The notes under the pieces were generated by a model. It made no database searches, had not been told where the DNA came from, and saw only the letters and a program-made list of their open reading frames with translations. A program made the translations under genes and the position numbers. Positions 51,039-59,784 of a stretch of DNA of 64,000 nt are shown piece by piece. Every line of letters starts with the position of its first letter. Position 1 is the first letter of the stretch. The DNA comes from Acidisphaera sp. L21 (lineage in GTDB: Bacteria > Pseudomonadota > Alphaproteobacteria > Acetobacterales > Acetobacteraceae), in the NCBI RefSeq assembly GCF_009765685.1, contig NZ_LMUY01000001.1, positions 16,861-80,860 on the forward strand. The letters run 5' to 3'.

Positions 51039-51906
51039 GCGCTGTGTTGCGCCACGAACCCGCGGCCTGGCGGCGCTATGCGGCGCATCGGGGTTTCGCA
51101 ATCGGCTTCGTCGTTCTGGTGCTGCTGATCATCGTCGCCGTGGCCGCACCTGTGATCGCACCCTATCCGCCGCTGGCAACCGATTTGGCCAATACGCTGG
51201 CGCAGCCGAACGGGGCGCATTGGTTGGGCACCGACCAATATGGGCGGGACGTGCTGTCCCGCTTGATCTGGGGCGCGCATGTGTCGCTGGAGGTTGCGGC
51301 CGCGGTGGTTGGGATCTCCCTCGTGCTCGGCACCGCCATCGGCGCAGCGGCCGGGTATCTCGGCGGCTGGGTGGAGCGGTTGATCATGGCCGGCAACGAT
51401 ATATTGCTCGCCTTTCCAGGGTTTTTGCTGGCCTTGGCATTGGTCGCGGTGCGGGGCTCGACGCTCAGCTCGATCATCGTGGCGGTGGCGGTGGCGTATA
51501 CGCCGCGCGTGGCATCCGTCATGCGGTCGGTCGTGCTGACGATCCGGCCGCGCCCGTTCATCGAGGCATCGCACTCCATCGGCAGGGCGATGTCGCCATC
51601 GTGCTGCGCCACGTGCTGCCGAACGCGCTGCCGCCGGTGATCGTGGTGGCGACCGTCAGTGCGGCCTCGGCCATTCTGTCGGAAACGGGGCTCAGCTACC
51701 TGGGCCTCGGTGTGCAGCCACCGACGCCCACCTGGGGCAACGTCATCGCCGACAGCCAGGGGTTCATCGCCAGCAACCCGTGGATCTCGATCTCCGCAGG
51801 CCTATGCATCGCGCTGACGGTGATCGCGCTGAACCTGCTGGGCGATGGGTTGCGCGACACGCTGGACCCGCAGATGCGGCGGCAGACCGGCACGAGGATT
51901 CTGTAG
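51035..51906 (+). pseudogene. Peptide ABC transporter permease, DppC type, frameshifted
   Basis: From ATG 51035 the frame gives a normal DppC N-terminus, H-W-L-G-T-D-Q-Y-G-R-D-V and F-I-E-A-S-H-S-I-G, then turns to nonsense and stops at 51640. The next frame picks up the missing part as G-D-V-A-I-V-L-R-H-V-L-P-N-A-L and runs to a normal DppC end (L-G-D-G-L-R-D-T-L-D-P) at 51906. The shift is one missing base at about 51578-51583 (ATCGGCAGGGCGATG). The rest of the operon is intact and the gene otherwise shows no decay, so a sequencing error is as likely as recent inactivation. If real, the importer should be dead. Confidence 0.88.
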
Positions 51907-52944
51907 GTGCTGGACGTGGCCACCCAACCCAGCCCGGTGACCCTGGATCGTGACGCGCCCATCCTGGAAATCCGCCGCCTACGGACCGAGGTGCCGACCA
52001 GCCACGACCCGATCGTGTTGCTGGACGACGTGAGCCTGCAAGTTCACGCCGGCAGGATGCTGGCCGTGGTCGGCGAGTCCGGCTCGGGCAAGTCGATGAC
52101 GTTTCTGTCCGCCCTGGGCATCGCGCCGCCGCCGTGCCGGGTGGCCGCCGGGTCGGTGCTGTTCGAGGGCAAGGATTTGACCCGGTTCTCGCCGGAGGAA
52201 TTGCGCCGCCTGCGCGGGGCCGGCATTTCGATGGTGTTCCAGGACCCGCTGACCGCGTTGAACCCCGTATTCACCATCGGCCAGCAGATGGTAGAGGTGA
52301 TCCGGGCGCATCGCGCGATCGGGCGCCGGGCTGCGTGGGCACATGCGACGGACATGCTGGCGCGGGTGCAGATCCCCGACCCGCCGGGCCGTATGCACGC
52401 CTATCCGCATCAGCTCTCGGGCGGCATGCGGCAGCGTGTGCTGATTGCCATGGCCATCGCACTGGATCCTCGGGTCTTGATCGCGGACGAACCCACCACG
52501 GCGCTGGATGTGACGGTGCAGGCGCAGATCCTGGAATTGCTGGATGGGCTGCGGCGCGAAACTGGGATGGGACTGGTGCTCATCACCCACGACCTCGGCC
52601 TCGTCGCCCGCTACGCCGACCAGGTCGCGGTCATGTATGGCGGCCGGGTGGTGGAGGCCGCCGCCGCCGGGCCGCTATTCGCCACGCCGCGCCATCCCTA
52701 CACACGGGCGCTCTTCCGCTCGATCCCACGGCTGGACGCCGCGTTGGAGGAGGATCTGCCCACTATTCCCGGCCACCCGCCCAACATTGCCGAACTGCCG
52801 CCGGGCTGCGCGTTTGCGCCGCGTTGCTGGTTGCGCGGCGCGCGGGCGGATTGCGAGACGGAACGGCCGCCACTGGTGGCAGTCGGCGAGGCCGGCCACC
52901 GCAGCGCCTGCCTGCACTGGCCCGACATGGCGCACGCGGCGTGA
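51907..52944 (+). CDS. Oligopeptide/dipeptide ABC transporter ATPase, DppD type
   Basis: A 345-residue ATPase starting at GTG 51907, immediately after the DppC-type stop. Walker [10 protein letters not shown], signature [12 protein letters not shown], Walker [12 protein letters not shown], and the C-terminal extension with C-A-F-A-P-R-C-W. It overlaps the DppF-type gene by 4 bases (GTGA). Confidence 0.92.
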   Translation: MLDVATQPSPVTLDRDAPILEIRRLRTEVPTSHDPIVLLDDVSLQVHAGRMLAVVGESGSGKSMTFLSALGIAPPPCRVAAGSVLFEGKDLTRFSPEELRRLRGAGISMVFQDPLTALNPVFTIGQQMVEVIRAHRAIGRRAAWAHATDMLARVQIPDPPGRMHAYPHQLSGGMRQRVLIAMAIALDPRVLIADEPTTALDVTVQAQILELLDGLRRETGMGLVLITHDLGLVARYADQVAVMYGGRVVEAAAAGPLFATPRHPYTRALFRSIPRLDAALEEDLPTIPGHPPNIAELPPGCAFAPRCWLRGARADCETERPPLVAVGEAGHRSACLHWPDMAHAA

Positions 52945-54026
52945 GCATGCCCTTGCTGGAGGTGGAACACCTCACTCGCAGCTTCACTCGGCGGCGCGGC
53001 ATCTTCGGGCCATCCGATGCGGTGCGTGCGGTGGACGACGTGTCGTTCACCCTGGGCCGCGGCGAAACATTGGGGCTGGTGGGCGAAAGCGGCAGCGGCA
53101 AGAGTACGCTGGGCCGGCTGGTGCTGCGCCTGATCGCGGCCGACAGCGGCAGCATCCGTCTGGATGGCACCGACATCGTGGGGCTGCCGACCCGCCAGGT
53201 GCGCGCCTTGCGCCGACAGATGCAGATGGTGTTCCAAGACCCCTACGGATCTCTTGACCCGCGCATGACCGCCGGGTCGATCATCCTGGAACCCATGCGC
53301 GTCCATGGCATCCCGATGGGTGAGCGGCATCGACGCCTGGAGGACACGATGCGCCGGGTCGGACTGGACCCCGCGCAGGCCGGCCGCTATCCGCACCAAT
53401 TCTCCGGCGGTCAACGCCAGCGCATCGGCATCGCCCGCGCCATGACGTTGGCGCCGAGGCTGCTGGTGCTGGACGAGCCGGTGTCGGCGCTGGACGTGTC
53501 GATCCAGGCGCAGATTATCAACCTCCTGCAGAAGCTGCAGCGCGAGAACGATCTATCGTTCCTGTTCATTGCCCATGATTTGGCGGTGGTACGCCACATC
53601 AGCCACCGGGTTGCGGTGATGTATCTTGGTCGCATTATCGAAGTGGGGCCGCGCGAAAGTCTGTACGGGACGCCGCTGCACCCCTACACGATCACCCTGC
53701 TCTCCGCCGTCCCCGTGCCGGACCCGGTGCTGGAACGCAGGCGGTCGCGCATTGCCTCGTTCGGAGAAATCGGGTCCGCCGCGCATCTGCCCGGCGGTTG
53801 CCGCTTCCACCCACGCTGCTACCGCGCCCGGCTGGTGGCCAAGCAGCCCGGCACGACGGCGGCGACTGTTGCCGGCGAAACCCTGCCGCAACGCTGCGTC
53901 GAGCACGACCCGGCGCTAACGCCGCTCGCTAGCGGACATGCCGCCGCCTGTCACTTCCCCGAACTGCCCGAAACCCGCTCGCCCATCGCGGAACGGGCGC
54001 TGACCCTGACGCAGGAGCTTGCCTGA
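52941..54026 (+). CDS. Oligopeptide/dipeptide ABC transporter ATPase, DppF type
   Basis: An ATPase of 361 residues from GTG 52941 (or 359 from ATG 52947). Walker [10 protein letters not shown], signature S-G-G-Q-R-Q-R-I-G-I-A-R, Walker B L-L-V-L-D-E-P-V-S-A-L-D and C-terminal C-R-F-H-P-R-C-Y. A much longer open frame extends upstream through the DppD-type gene but that part is a shadow. It ends directly at the next amidase start (TGAATG). Confidence 0.92.
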   Translation: MSMPLLEVEHLTRSFTRRRGIFGPSDAVRAVDDVSFTLGRGETLGLVGESGSGKSTLGRLVLRLIAADSGSIRLDGTDIVGLPTRQVRALRRQMQMVFQDPYGSLDPRMTAGSIILEPMRVHGIPMGERHRRLEDTMRRVGLDPAQAGRYPHQFSGGQRQRIGIARAMTLAPRLLVLDEPVSALDVSIQAQIINLLQKLQRENDLSFLFIAHDLAVVRHISHRVAVMYLGRIIEVGPRESLYGTPLHPYTITLLSAVPVPDPVLERRRSRIASFGEIGSAAHLPGGCRFHPRCYRARLVAKQPGTTAATVAGETLPQRCVEHDPALTPLASGHAAACHFPELPETRSPIAERALTLTQELA

Positions 54027-55412
54027 ATGCCAATCGCCGACACGGATCTCTGGCAACTGAGCGTCGCCGAAGCAGGCGGATTGATTGCCAGCCGCGATAT
54101 CTCGCCAGTGGCGCTGACCAAGGCCTGTCTGGGCCGGATCGCCGCGGTGGATGCGCAGATCCACAGCTATATCCACGTCGCGACCGAGGCCGCGCTGGAT
54201 GCCGCTCGCGTGGCGGAAAAAGAGGTCGCGGCGGGCGAGTTGCGCGGCCCGCTGCATGGCATTCCCTACGGCGTGAAGGACAATTACGACGTAGCCGGCA
54301 TGCCGGCGACCGGCGCCTCCCGCGTTCGGCTGGACAATGTGCCAACGCAAGACGCCGCCTTGGTGACGCGGCTGCGCCAGGCTGGCGCGGTGCTGATGGG
54401 GAAGCTGGCGACGTGGGAATACGGCACCGGCAATGGCGGCGAGTATTTCGACCTGCCCTTCCCCCCAGCGCGCAATCCCTGGGACGTCTCCCGCTTCACC
54501 GGCGGCTCCAGCACCGGCGCCGGCACCAGCGTGGCGGCTGGAACGGCGTTGTTCGCCCTGGGCTCGGACACAACCGGATCCGTCCGGCTACCGGCGGCGG
54601 CCACCGGCACGGTGGGGCTGATCGCCACCGCCGGCGTGCTGGACCGCGACGGCATTCTGTCGAATTGCTACTCGCTGGATAAGCCGGGCACCTTCACCTG
54701 GACCGTCGAAGACGCGCGGCTGGTGTTCGGCGCATTGCGATCGGGGGACGGGTTACCGCCGCCAACCCAGCAGGGCCTGGCCGAAATGCGCATCGCCTAC
54801 ATCGACGATCCAGGCCCCGGCCTGCCCGCGCCGGACGCGCCGTTGGCTGCCGCCTTCGCCGCCGCGGTGCAGGTGCTGCGGGACGCCGGGGCAATCGTCA
54901 CGCCGATCGCCCTGCCCGTGTCAGCTGCCGATTGCTTCGCGGTGAGCCGGCTGATTGGTCCACCCGAATCCGCCGCGATCCACGAAAAGGAACTTCGCGA
55001 GCGCCCCGGCGACCTTGGCTTCGCGCTGCGGGACAAGCTGCTGGCGGGCTCGCTGGTCAGCGCCGTCGACTATATCGCCGCGCAGCGTCGCCGCCGTCAG
55101 ATTGCGTTACAGATGGAGGCGATGATGGCGCAGTTCGACGCGCTGGTAACATTCGGCCCGTTGCACGTCGCCCCGCGCCTGGGCGTGGAGCCGGAGATGA
55201 CGGCCTACACGGTGGAAACCATGCTGACGCCGTTCAACCTGTCCGACCAACCGGTCATCGCCCAATGCATCGGTTACTCTCCTGGCGGCTTGCCGCTGGC
55301 CTGGCAAGTCGTGGGACGCCGGCATGCGGAGGCAACCATCCTGCATGTCGCTGCCGCCTACGAAGCAGCGACGGAGTGGCGCAGCAGGCGCCCAGTGTTG
55401 GAGGCCGCATGA
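54027..55412 (+). CDS. Amidase-signature hydrolase, second of the operon
   Basis: A 461-residue amidase. Triad residues are Lys84 (G-V-K-D-N), cis-Ser161 (G-G-S-S-T-G-A-G) and Ser185 (D-T-T-G-S-V-R-L-P), with family spacing of 24. AGGAG lies 12 bases upstream of the ATG, which follows the DppF-type stop with no gap. It is followed by a small overlapping gene, as for the first amidase. The sequence is clearly diverged from the first amidase, so the two probably work on different amides, for example successive steps. Confidence 0.92.
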   Translation: MPIADTDLWQLSVAEAGGLIASRDISPVALTKACLGRIAAVDAQIHSYIHVATEAALDAARVAEKEVAAGELRGPLHGIPYGVKDNYDVAGMPATGASRVRLDNVPTQDAALVTRLRQAGAVLMGKLATWEYGTGNGGEYFDLPFPPARNPWDVSRFTGGSSTGAGTSVAAGTALFALGSDTTGSVRLPAAATGTVGLIATAGVLDRDGILSNCYSLDKPGTFTWTVEDARLVFGALRSGDGLPPPTQQGLAEMRIAYIDDPGPGLPAPDAPLAAAFAAAVQVLRDAGAIVTPIALPVSAADCFAVSRLIGPPESAAIHEKELRERPGDLGFALRDKLLAGSLVSAVDYIAAQRRRRQIALQMEAMMAQFDALVTFGPLHVAPRLGVEPEMTAYTVETMLTPFNLSDQPVIAQCIGYSPGGLPLAWQVVGRRHAEATILHVAAAYEAATEWRSRRPVLEAA

Positions 55413-55588
55413 TGGAGTGGACCATGGAACGGATCCAGGCACTGGCCATCGAACGCGGTTTAACCCGGCTGACCCCCGAGCACCTTGCCCGGTGGCTGGA
55501 AATCGCCCGCAATCAACGCGACACAACAGCACTGCGCGACGCCGTCGCCTGCAAGACCGACGCGCCAGCCTATGGCCCAGGCATTTAG
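55409..55588 (+). CDS. Small amidase-linked protein, possible GatC/AtzG-like partner
   Basis: A 59-residue acidic-basic helical protein beginning at ATG 55409 or 55412 (GGAGG is 4 or 7 bases upstream), overlapping the amidase stop. It reads M-E-R-I-Q-A-L-A-I-E-R-G-L-T-R-L and ends K-T-D-A-P-A-Y-G-P-G-I. The helix pair and the D-A-P-A-x-x-P tail recall the D-E-P-A-x-x-x-x-P tail of GatC/AtzG, but the match is weak. Position directly after an amidase, as with the gene at 48350, is the main support. A structure prediction with its amidase would settle it. Confidence 0.6.
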   Translation: MMEWTMERIQALAIERGLTRLTPEHLARWLEIARNQRDTTALRDAVACKTDAPAYGPGI

Positions 55589-55600
55589 GGAGACACTGAC

Positions 55601-56251
55601 ATGGACAACGACCTAATCGAGAACTACCGCGGCCTTTACGAACACCGCATCGGCTATGGCAGCCGCCCAGCCATTATCGTCATCGATTTCGTTCGCGCCT
55701 ATACCACCGTAGGCGCGGCCTTCTTCGGCCAGGGCGTGGTCGACGCCGTCGCTGAAACAACGGAGTTGCTGGACACTGCGCGACAGGCTGGCGTGCCGAT
55801 CATCCACACTCGCCCGATGTATCATCCCTCCGGCGTAGACGGCGGCCTGTTCGTCAAGAAGATCCCCGCCCTGCGCGGCATGGTGCGTGGCGCCGTGCTG
55901 GGGGAGTTCGATGTGAAGGTAGCACCCGACCCGGCGGATCTGGTGTTTGAAAAGACCTATCCCAGCAGCTTCTTCGCCACGCCAATGGCATCGACGCTCA
56001 CCGCGCTGGGCGTTGACACGATCATCCTGGCCGGCTGCTCGACCTCCGGCTGCGTGCGCGCGACGGCAGTGGACGGCATCCAATACGGCTACCGGGTGAT
56101 CGTACCGCGCGAATGCGTTGGCGACCGGCACCGCGCCCCGCACGACGCCGCCCTCTTCGACATCAACGCCAAGTACGGTGACGTGGAAACCAAGGCGGAT
56201 GTGTTGGCCTATTTGCGCAAGATCGGCAATCAAGCCCGCAACGCCGCCTGA
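55601..56251 (+). CDS. Isochorismatase-family cysteine amidohydrolase
   Basis: A 216-residue cysteine hydrolase. The triad is Asp29 (V-I-D-F), Lys118 (F-E-K-T-Y-P-S-S-F) and Cys151 (S-T-S-G-C-V-R-A-T), with the cis-peptide region before the Cys. These residues match N-carbamoylsarcosine amidohydrolase and biuret hydrolase more than true isochorismatases. It hydrolyses a carbamoyl or simple amide bond to release ammonia. An AGGGAGA site precedes the ATG, and it closes the amide-degradation operon 12 bases after the small gene. The likely role is the final deamidation of the imported compound. Confidence 0.9.
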   Translation: MDNDLIENYRGLYEHRIGYGSRPAIIVIDFVRAYTTVGAAFFGQGVVDAVAETTELLDTARQAGVPIIHTRPMYHPSGVDGGLFVKKIPALRGMVRGAVLGEFDVKVAPDPADLVFEKTYPSSFFATPMASTLTALGVDTIILAGCSTSGCVRATAVDGIQYGYRVIVPRECVGDRHRAPHDAALFDINAKYGDVETKADVLAYLRKIGNQARNAA

Positions 56252-56262
56252 ATTACCCGCGC

Positions 56263-57930
56263 CTAGGGCACGGCCGGGACTTCATCCGCCCATCCTGTCG
56301 CCATCTGATACAGATGGGCCAGGCCGAGCAGGCGCTCCTCCGAGAACGGGCGACCGACGAGTTGAAAGCCGACAGGTAACCCGGCGTCATCCATGCCGCA
56401 CGGCACGCTGATGGCGGGGACGCCCAGATAGTTGAACGGGCGTGACAGCCGGGTCAGCCCCATGATGACGCGGGCGACGTCGCTGCCGGCGGCTACATCG
56501 ACAGTATCTATCCGCGGCACGGCGATTGGCATGCTGGGGAGGAACAGCACGTCGGCTTCGCCTAAGACATCGGTGATGAACCGGTCCAGGAAGCGTCCAC
56601 GCATCGCCAACGCTTCGACATAGCGTGTCGCCGGAATATGGAAGCCAGACATGGTGCGGGCGAACACGAGCGGCGAGTAATCCTGCGGCCGCTCCCGCAT
56701 CCAGCGCCCATGCAGCGTCGCCGCCTCACACTTCGAAATCGTATCGGCGAGGGCGTAGATCTCGTCCATCCAATCCATGCGCGCGGACACCATGCGCACG
56801 CCCAATCGCTGCAGCATTGCGCGCGCAGCCTCGTGCCGCGCAACGAGGTCAGGCGCCATATCGGCCAACACCGCGCTGTCGAGCACGGCGACGGTGAAAC
56901 TCGCCGGGTCGGCGGCGACGACGCGGGCGGGGTCGGGGATCGGCAGGTCCAACGCACTCGGATCCAGTGGGTCGGGCCCAGCGACGGCGGCCAACAGTAG
57001 CGCGCAGTCCAATGCGGTGGCGGCCAAGGGGCCGACCGTGTCCAGCGAGACGGCGCGTGGCATCACCCCGGCGCGGCTGACCCGGCCATAACTGGGCTTC
57101 ACGCCGACCACGCCGCAGACAGCGGCTGGCAAGCGGATGGAGCCGCCCGTGTCCGACCCTAAAGCTGCGGCAACGATACGTGCCCCGGCAGCCGCGCCCG
57201 ATCCGCTGGATGAACCGCCGGCGATGTACTCGGTATTCCAAGGATTGCGGATCGCGCCATAATGCGGATTGATCCCGGTGGGCGATGCCGCGAACTCCGC
57301 CATATTCAGCCCGCCCAGCCAAATTGCCCCCGCCGCCTCCAGCCTTGCTGCGACGGTGGAGGTGCTATCGGCCACCCGATCCGCCAGGATCTTGCTACCG
57401 CCCGTGGCGACCTTGCCCGTGCGGTCGAACATGTCCTTATGCGCCATCGGCAACCCGTCGAGCGGACCCAGCACCCCTCCCCTCGCCCGCCGCGTGTCGG
57501 ACGCGCGGGCGGCGGCCATGGCCTCCTCCGGCTCGACCGAGATGAAGGCATTGATGTGCGGCTGCCAGGCCTCGTGCCGGGCAAGCGCCGCGTGCACCAA
57601 TTCCTCGCTGGATAGCGTGCCCGCCTGCAGCGCTTCGGCCTGGGCGGCCAGGGTCAACGGCGCGCCAGAATACGACGCCGCCTTCACCGGCCCGGCCCGC
57701 GTGGGCTTGGCCTGCGCCCCGGCCAGCATGGCGCGACGGAAATGCACCGCCTCGTCGAACGGGTCCAGATGCGCGGCCGCCTGCGCACCCACTGCCTGGT
57801 TCAGCCGATCGATCTCGGCGATGACGGCTGCGGCGCCGGGCCGGCCGGAACGCGCAGTTCGCAGGCCGGCGGCCGGGTCGCTGTCGAGCAGAGTGGGATC
57901 GTTTTCTGCCATCCGGGGATCGCTGGGCAT
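56263..57930 (-). CDS. Amidase-signature hydrolase with N-terminal extension
   Basis: A 555-residue amidase. The triad Lys165 (A-H-K-D-M), cis-Ser240 (G-G-S-S-S-G-S-G) and Ser264 (D-T-G-G-S-I-R-L-P) has family spacing. About 95 residues precede the usual amidase start (Q-A-E-A-L-Q-A-G-T-L-S-S-E-E), among them A-A-A-V-I-A-E-I-D-R-L and H-L-D-P-F-D-E. This could be a fused regulatory or partner segment; alternative starts such as ATG 57912 shorten it only slightly. It converges on the isochorismatase-type gene (11 bases apart) and is divergent from a fourth amidase. Confidence 0.87.
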   Translation of the reverse strand: MPSDPRMAENDPTLLDSDPAAGLRTARSGRPGAAAVIAEIDRLNQAVGAQAAAHLDPFDEAVHFRRAMLAGAQAKPTRAGPVKAASYSGAPLTLAAQAEALQAGTLSSEELVHAALARHEAWQPHINAFISVEPEEAMAAARASDTRRARGGVLGPLDGLPMAHKDMFDRTGKVATGGSKILADRVADSTSTVAARLEAAGAIWLGGLNMAEFAASPTGINPHYGAIRNPWNTEYIAGGSSSGSGAAAGARIVAAALGSDTGGSIRLPAAVCGVVGVKPSYGRVSRAGVMPRAVSLDTVGPLAATALDCALLLAAVAGPDPLDPSALDLPIPDPARVVAADPASFTVAVLDSAVLADMAPDLVARHEAARAMLQRLGVRMVSARMDWMDEIYALADTISKCEAATLHGRWMRERPQDYSPLVFARTMSGFHIPATRYVEALAMRGRFLDRFITDVLGEADVLFLPSMPIAVPRIDTVDVAAGSDVARVIMGLTRLSRPFNYLGVPAISVPCGMDDAGLPVGFQLVGRPFSEERLLGLAHLYQMATGWADEVPAVP

Positions 57931-57954
57931 CGCGCTGGGCCTCTTTGCTTAGGG

Positions 57955-57968
57955 TCCGCCAAAGCGGA
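57955..57968. promoter_or_regulatory. Short dyad in the divergent amidase promoter region
   Basis: TCCGC (57955-57959) and GCGGA (57964-57968) form a perfect 5-base dyad with a 4-base spacer, 25 bases upstream of the minus-strand amidase start. Weak by itself, it lies in the same 132-base gap as the stronger dyad at 58012-58027. Confidence 0.3.
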
Positions 57969-58011
57969 TATTGTCACCAATTCACGTTGCAAGATCGAGG
58001 CCAGCTTTCTA

Positions 58012-58027
58012 GTTTGTTCGGACAAAC
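58012..58027. promoter_or_regulatory. Operator-like dyad between divergent amidases
   Basis: GTTTGT (58012-58017) and ACAAAC (58022-58027) form a perfect 6-base inverted repeat around TCGG, 36 bases upstream of the fourth amidase ATG. The TTTGT-N4-ACAAA shape resembles GntR/FadR-type sites. No regulator gene adjoins, so the factor would be encoded elsewhere. Confidence 0.45.
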
Positions 58028-58062
58028 GGACCTGGTGTCCGCCGCCGAAGGAGCGATGCTGC

Positions 58063-59388
58063 ATGACCATCCAAGACAAGCTCAACGCACAGATCGCCCA
58101 GGCGGAGCAGCATAATCCCCGGCTCAACGCGCTCATCTCCATCATGGCGGGGCCAGCACGCTCCGTTGCCGCCGCGTTGGATGCGGGCGACGAACCTCGC
58201 GGCCTGCTGCACGGCATGACGATCGCGGTGAAGGACAATATTGACGTGGTGGGCACCGCCACCACCGCCGGTGCCAGCTTCCGGCGCGATGCGCTGCCCA
58301 ATAGCGACGCGCCCGTGGTGGAGCGGCTGCGCCGGGCTGGTGCCGTCATCATGGGCAAGGCGAACATGGCGGAACTGGCGTTCGGCATCCGGTCCCGCAG
58401 CACGGTGGGTGGGCAATGCCGCAACCCCTGGGCGGAGGACCGGATTCCCGGGGGGTCGTCCGGCGGGTCGGGCGCCGCGGTGGCCGCCGGGTTCTGCGAC
58501 GCGGCGCTGGGCAGCGATACCGGCGGCTCGGTGCGATTGCCAGCGGCGTTTTGCGGCGTGTCCGGCCTGCGCCCGACTTCCGGCCGGGTCCCCAACCGCG
58601 GCAGCGTGCCCGTTAGCGCGGCGTTGGACACGATTGGGCCGCTGGCCCGGCGGGTGGAGGATGTCGCGTTGATCTTCGCCGTGACCGCCGGGTTCGATCC
58701 GGCGGATCCGTATTCCGTCGATCAGCCGTTGGAGAACTTCCTGCCGCATTTGCACGACGGGATCGCCGGCTGCCGCATCGGCATTCCACGCAACCATTAC
58801 TTCAACGATTGCGACCCGGATGTCGTCACCGCCGTCATGGCGGCCGCCCACACCTTGGAAGCATTGGGCGCCATCCTGGTGGAGGTCGATGTACCGGAAG
58901 CGGAGCGCGTGCATGCAGCGACCTCCGCCGCCGTGTTCGCCGATGCCTGCACGATCTATGGCGAGCGGCTGAAGAACGCGCCGGAAACCGTGGATTTGGA
59001 CATCCGCACCCGGATGCTGACCGGCCTGAACGTAACCGGCATGCAATATGCCGAAGCGATGGCGTTCAAGCGACACTGGATGCACACGCTGCGTGGCCTG
59101 TTCGGCGGGATCGACATGCTGCTGTCACCCACGGCGCCGGTCGGGGCGCCACCGATCGAGGACGGAGCGTCGCTGCTGAACGTCACGCGTGACATGACGA
59201 AGAACACCTATGCCGGCGCGTTTGGCGCGCTCCCCGGTTTGTCGGTCCCATGCGGGCTGACGAGCGCCGGTTTGCCGATCGGGTTGCAGCTAGAGGCGGC
59301 CTGGTGGGCCGAGTCGCTATTGCTGCGCGCCGGCTGCGCGTTTCAGGGTCGCACGGATTTCCATCGTGCCCGGCCTAGCCTCGCATAA
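58063..59388 (+). CDS. Amidase-signature hydrolase, fourth in the region
   Basis: A 441-residue amidase from ATG 58063, with AAGGAG 9 bases upstream; a longer open frame reaches back to 57742 but runs through the divergent gene. The triad is Lys57 (A-V-K-D-N), cis-Ser132 (G-G-S-S-G-G-S-G) and Ser156 (D-T-G-G-S-V-R-L-P). The N-terminus is short, with no extension. It stands alone, divergent from the third amidase. Substrate is unknown; family members range from aliphatic amides to malonamate and aryl amides. Confidence 0.9.
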   Translation: MTIQDKLNAQIAQAEQHNPRLNALISIMAGPARSVAAALDAGDEPRGLLHGMTIAVKDNIDVVGTATTAGASFRRDALPNSDAPVVERLRRAGAVIMGKANMAELAFGIRSRSTVGGQCRNPWAEDRIPGGSSGGSGAAVAAGFCDAALGSDTGGSVRLPAAFCGVSGLRPTSGRVPNRGSVPVSAALDTIGPLARRVEDVALIFAVTAGFDPADPYSVDQPLENFLPHLHDGIAGCRIGIPRNHYFNDCDPDVVTAVMAAAHTLEALGAILVEVDVPEAERVHAATSAAVFADACTIYGERLKNAPETVDLDIRTRMLTGLNVTGMQYAEAMAFKRHWMHTLRGLFGGIDMLLSPTAPVGAPPIEDGASLLNVTRDMTKNTYAGAFGALPGLSVPCGLTSAGLPIGLQLEAAWWAESLLLRAGCAFQGRTDFHRARPSLA

Positions 59389-59463
59389 CGTAACCGGGAG
59401 GCGTTAACCGCTTTGGCAACTTCATGTGGCGAAAAGGGTTTGGTGCCCCATGGCCACAGCGCA

Positions 59464-59784
59464 ATGACCAGCGACCAGACCGTCGAGATCAGCCTACAGA
59501 CGCTGCTGTACGCTTTCCCGCGTGCAGCCGGCTGGATGCCCGGCGCTGGCAAATACAGCGCCATGCTAACGACGCTGCTCGATAGCGGCACCACGCTGAT
59601 CGAGGAGATCCTTATGCCATCAGTGGATGATGCCTCAGTGGAATGGTTGGTCCGGCTGACCCCGAAGGGAATCGTCGAACGCGCTAACGGCGATCGTGAT
59701 CCCGCCCCGTGCGCGGCCAAAGGCTGGCATACCGCGGACCATGCGCCGGCGCGGTTGCACCGCTACAGCCAGCGCGACAGGTAA
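59464..59784 (+). CDS. Hypothetical protein, doubtful
   Basis: An open frame of up to 106 residues from ATG 59464 (or from TTG 59413) fills the gap after the fourth amidase and overlaps the convergent binding-protein gene by 22 bases. It has no recognised motif and no convincing ribosome site. Its middle part (E-I-S-L-Q-T-L-L-Y-A-F-P, T-T-L-L-D-S-G-T-T-L-I-E-E-I) looks protein-like and has no stop in a 320-base gap with no other gene, so it may be real. Confidence 0.35.
   Translation: MTSDQTVEISLQTLLYAFPRAAGWMPGAGKYSAMLTTLLDSGTTLIEEILMPSVDDASVEWLVRLTPKGIVERANGDRDPAPCAAKGWHTADHAPARLHRYSQRDR

Noticed and set aside
52134..52940. Long upstream extension of the DppF-type frame
   Set aside because: Overlaps the complete DppD-type gene in another frame; the ATPase domain starts only after 52941.
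46932..56251. Naming the operon as a cyanuric acid/biuret (atzDEF) pathway
   Set aside because: There is no cyanuric acid hydrolase or allophanate hydrolase gene, so only the enzyme types are shared; a gene symbol would overstate the case.
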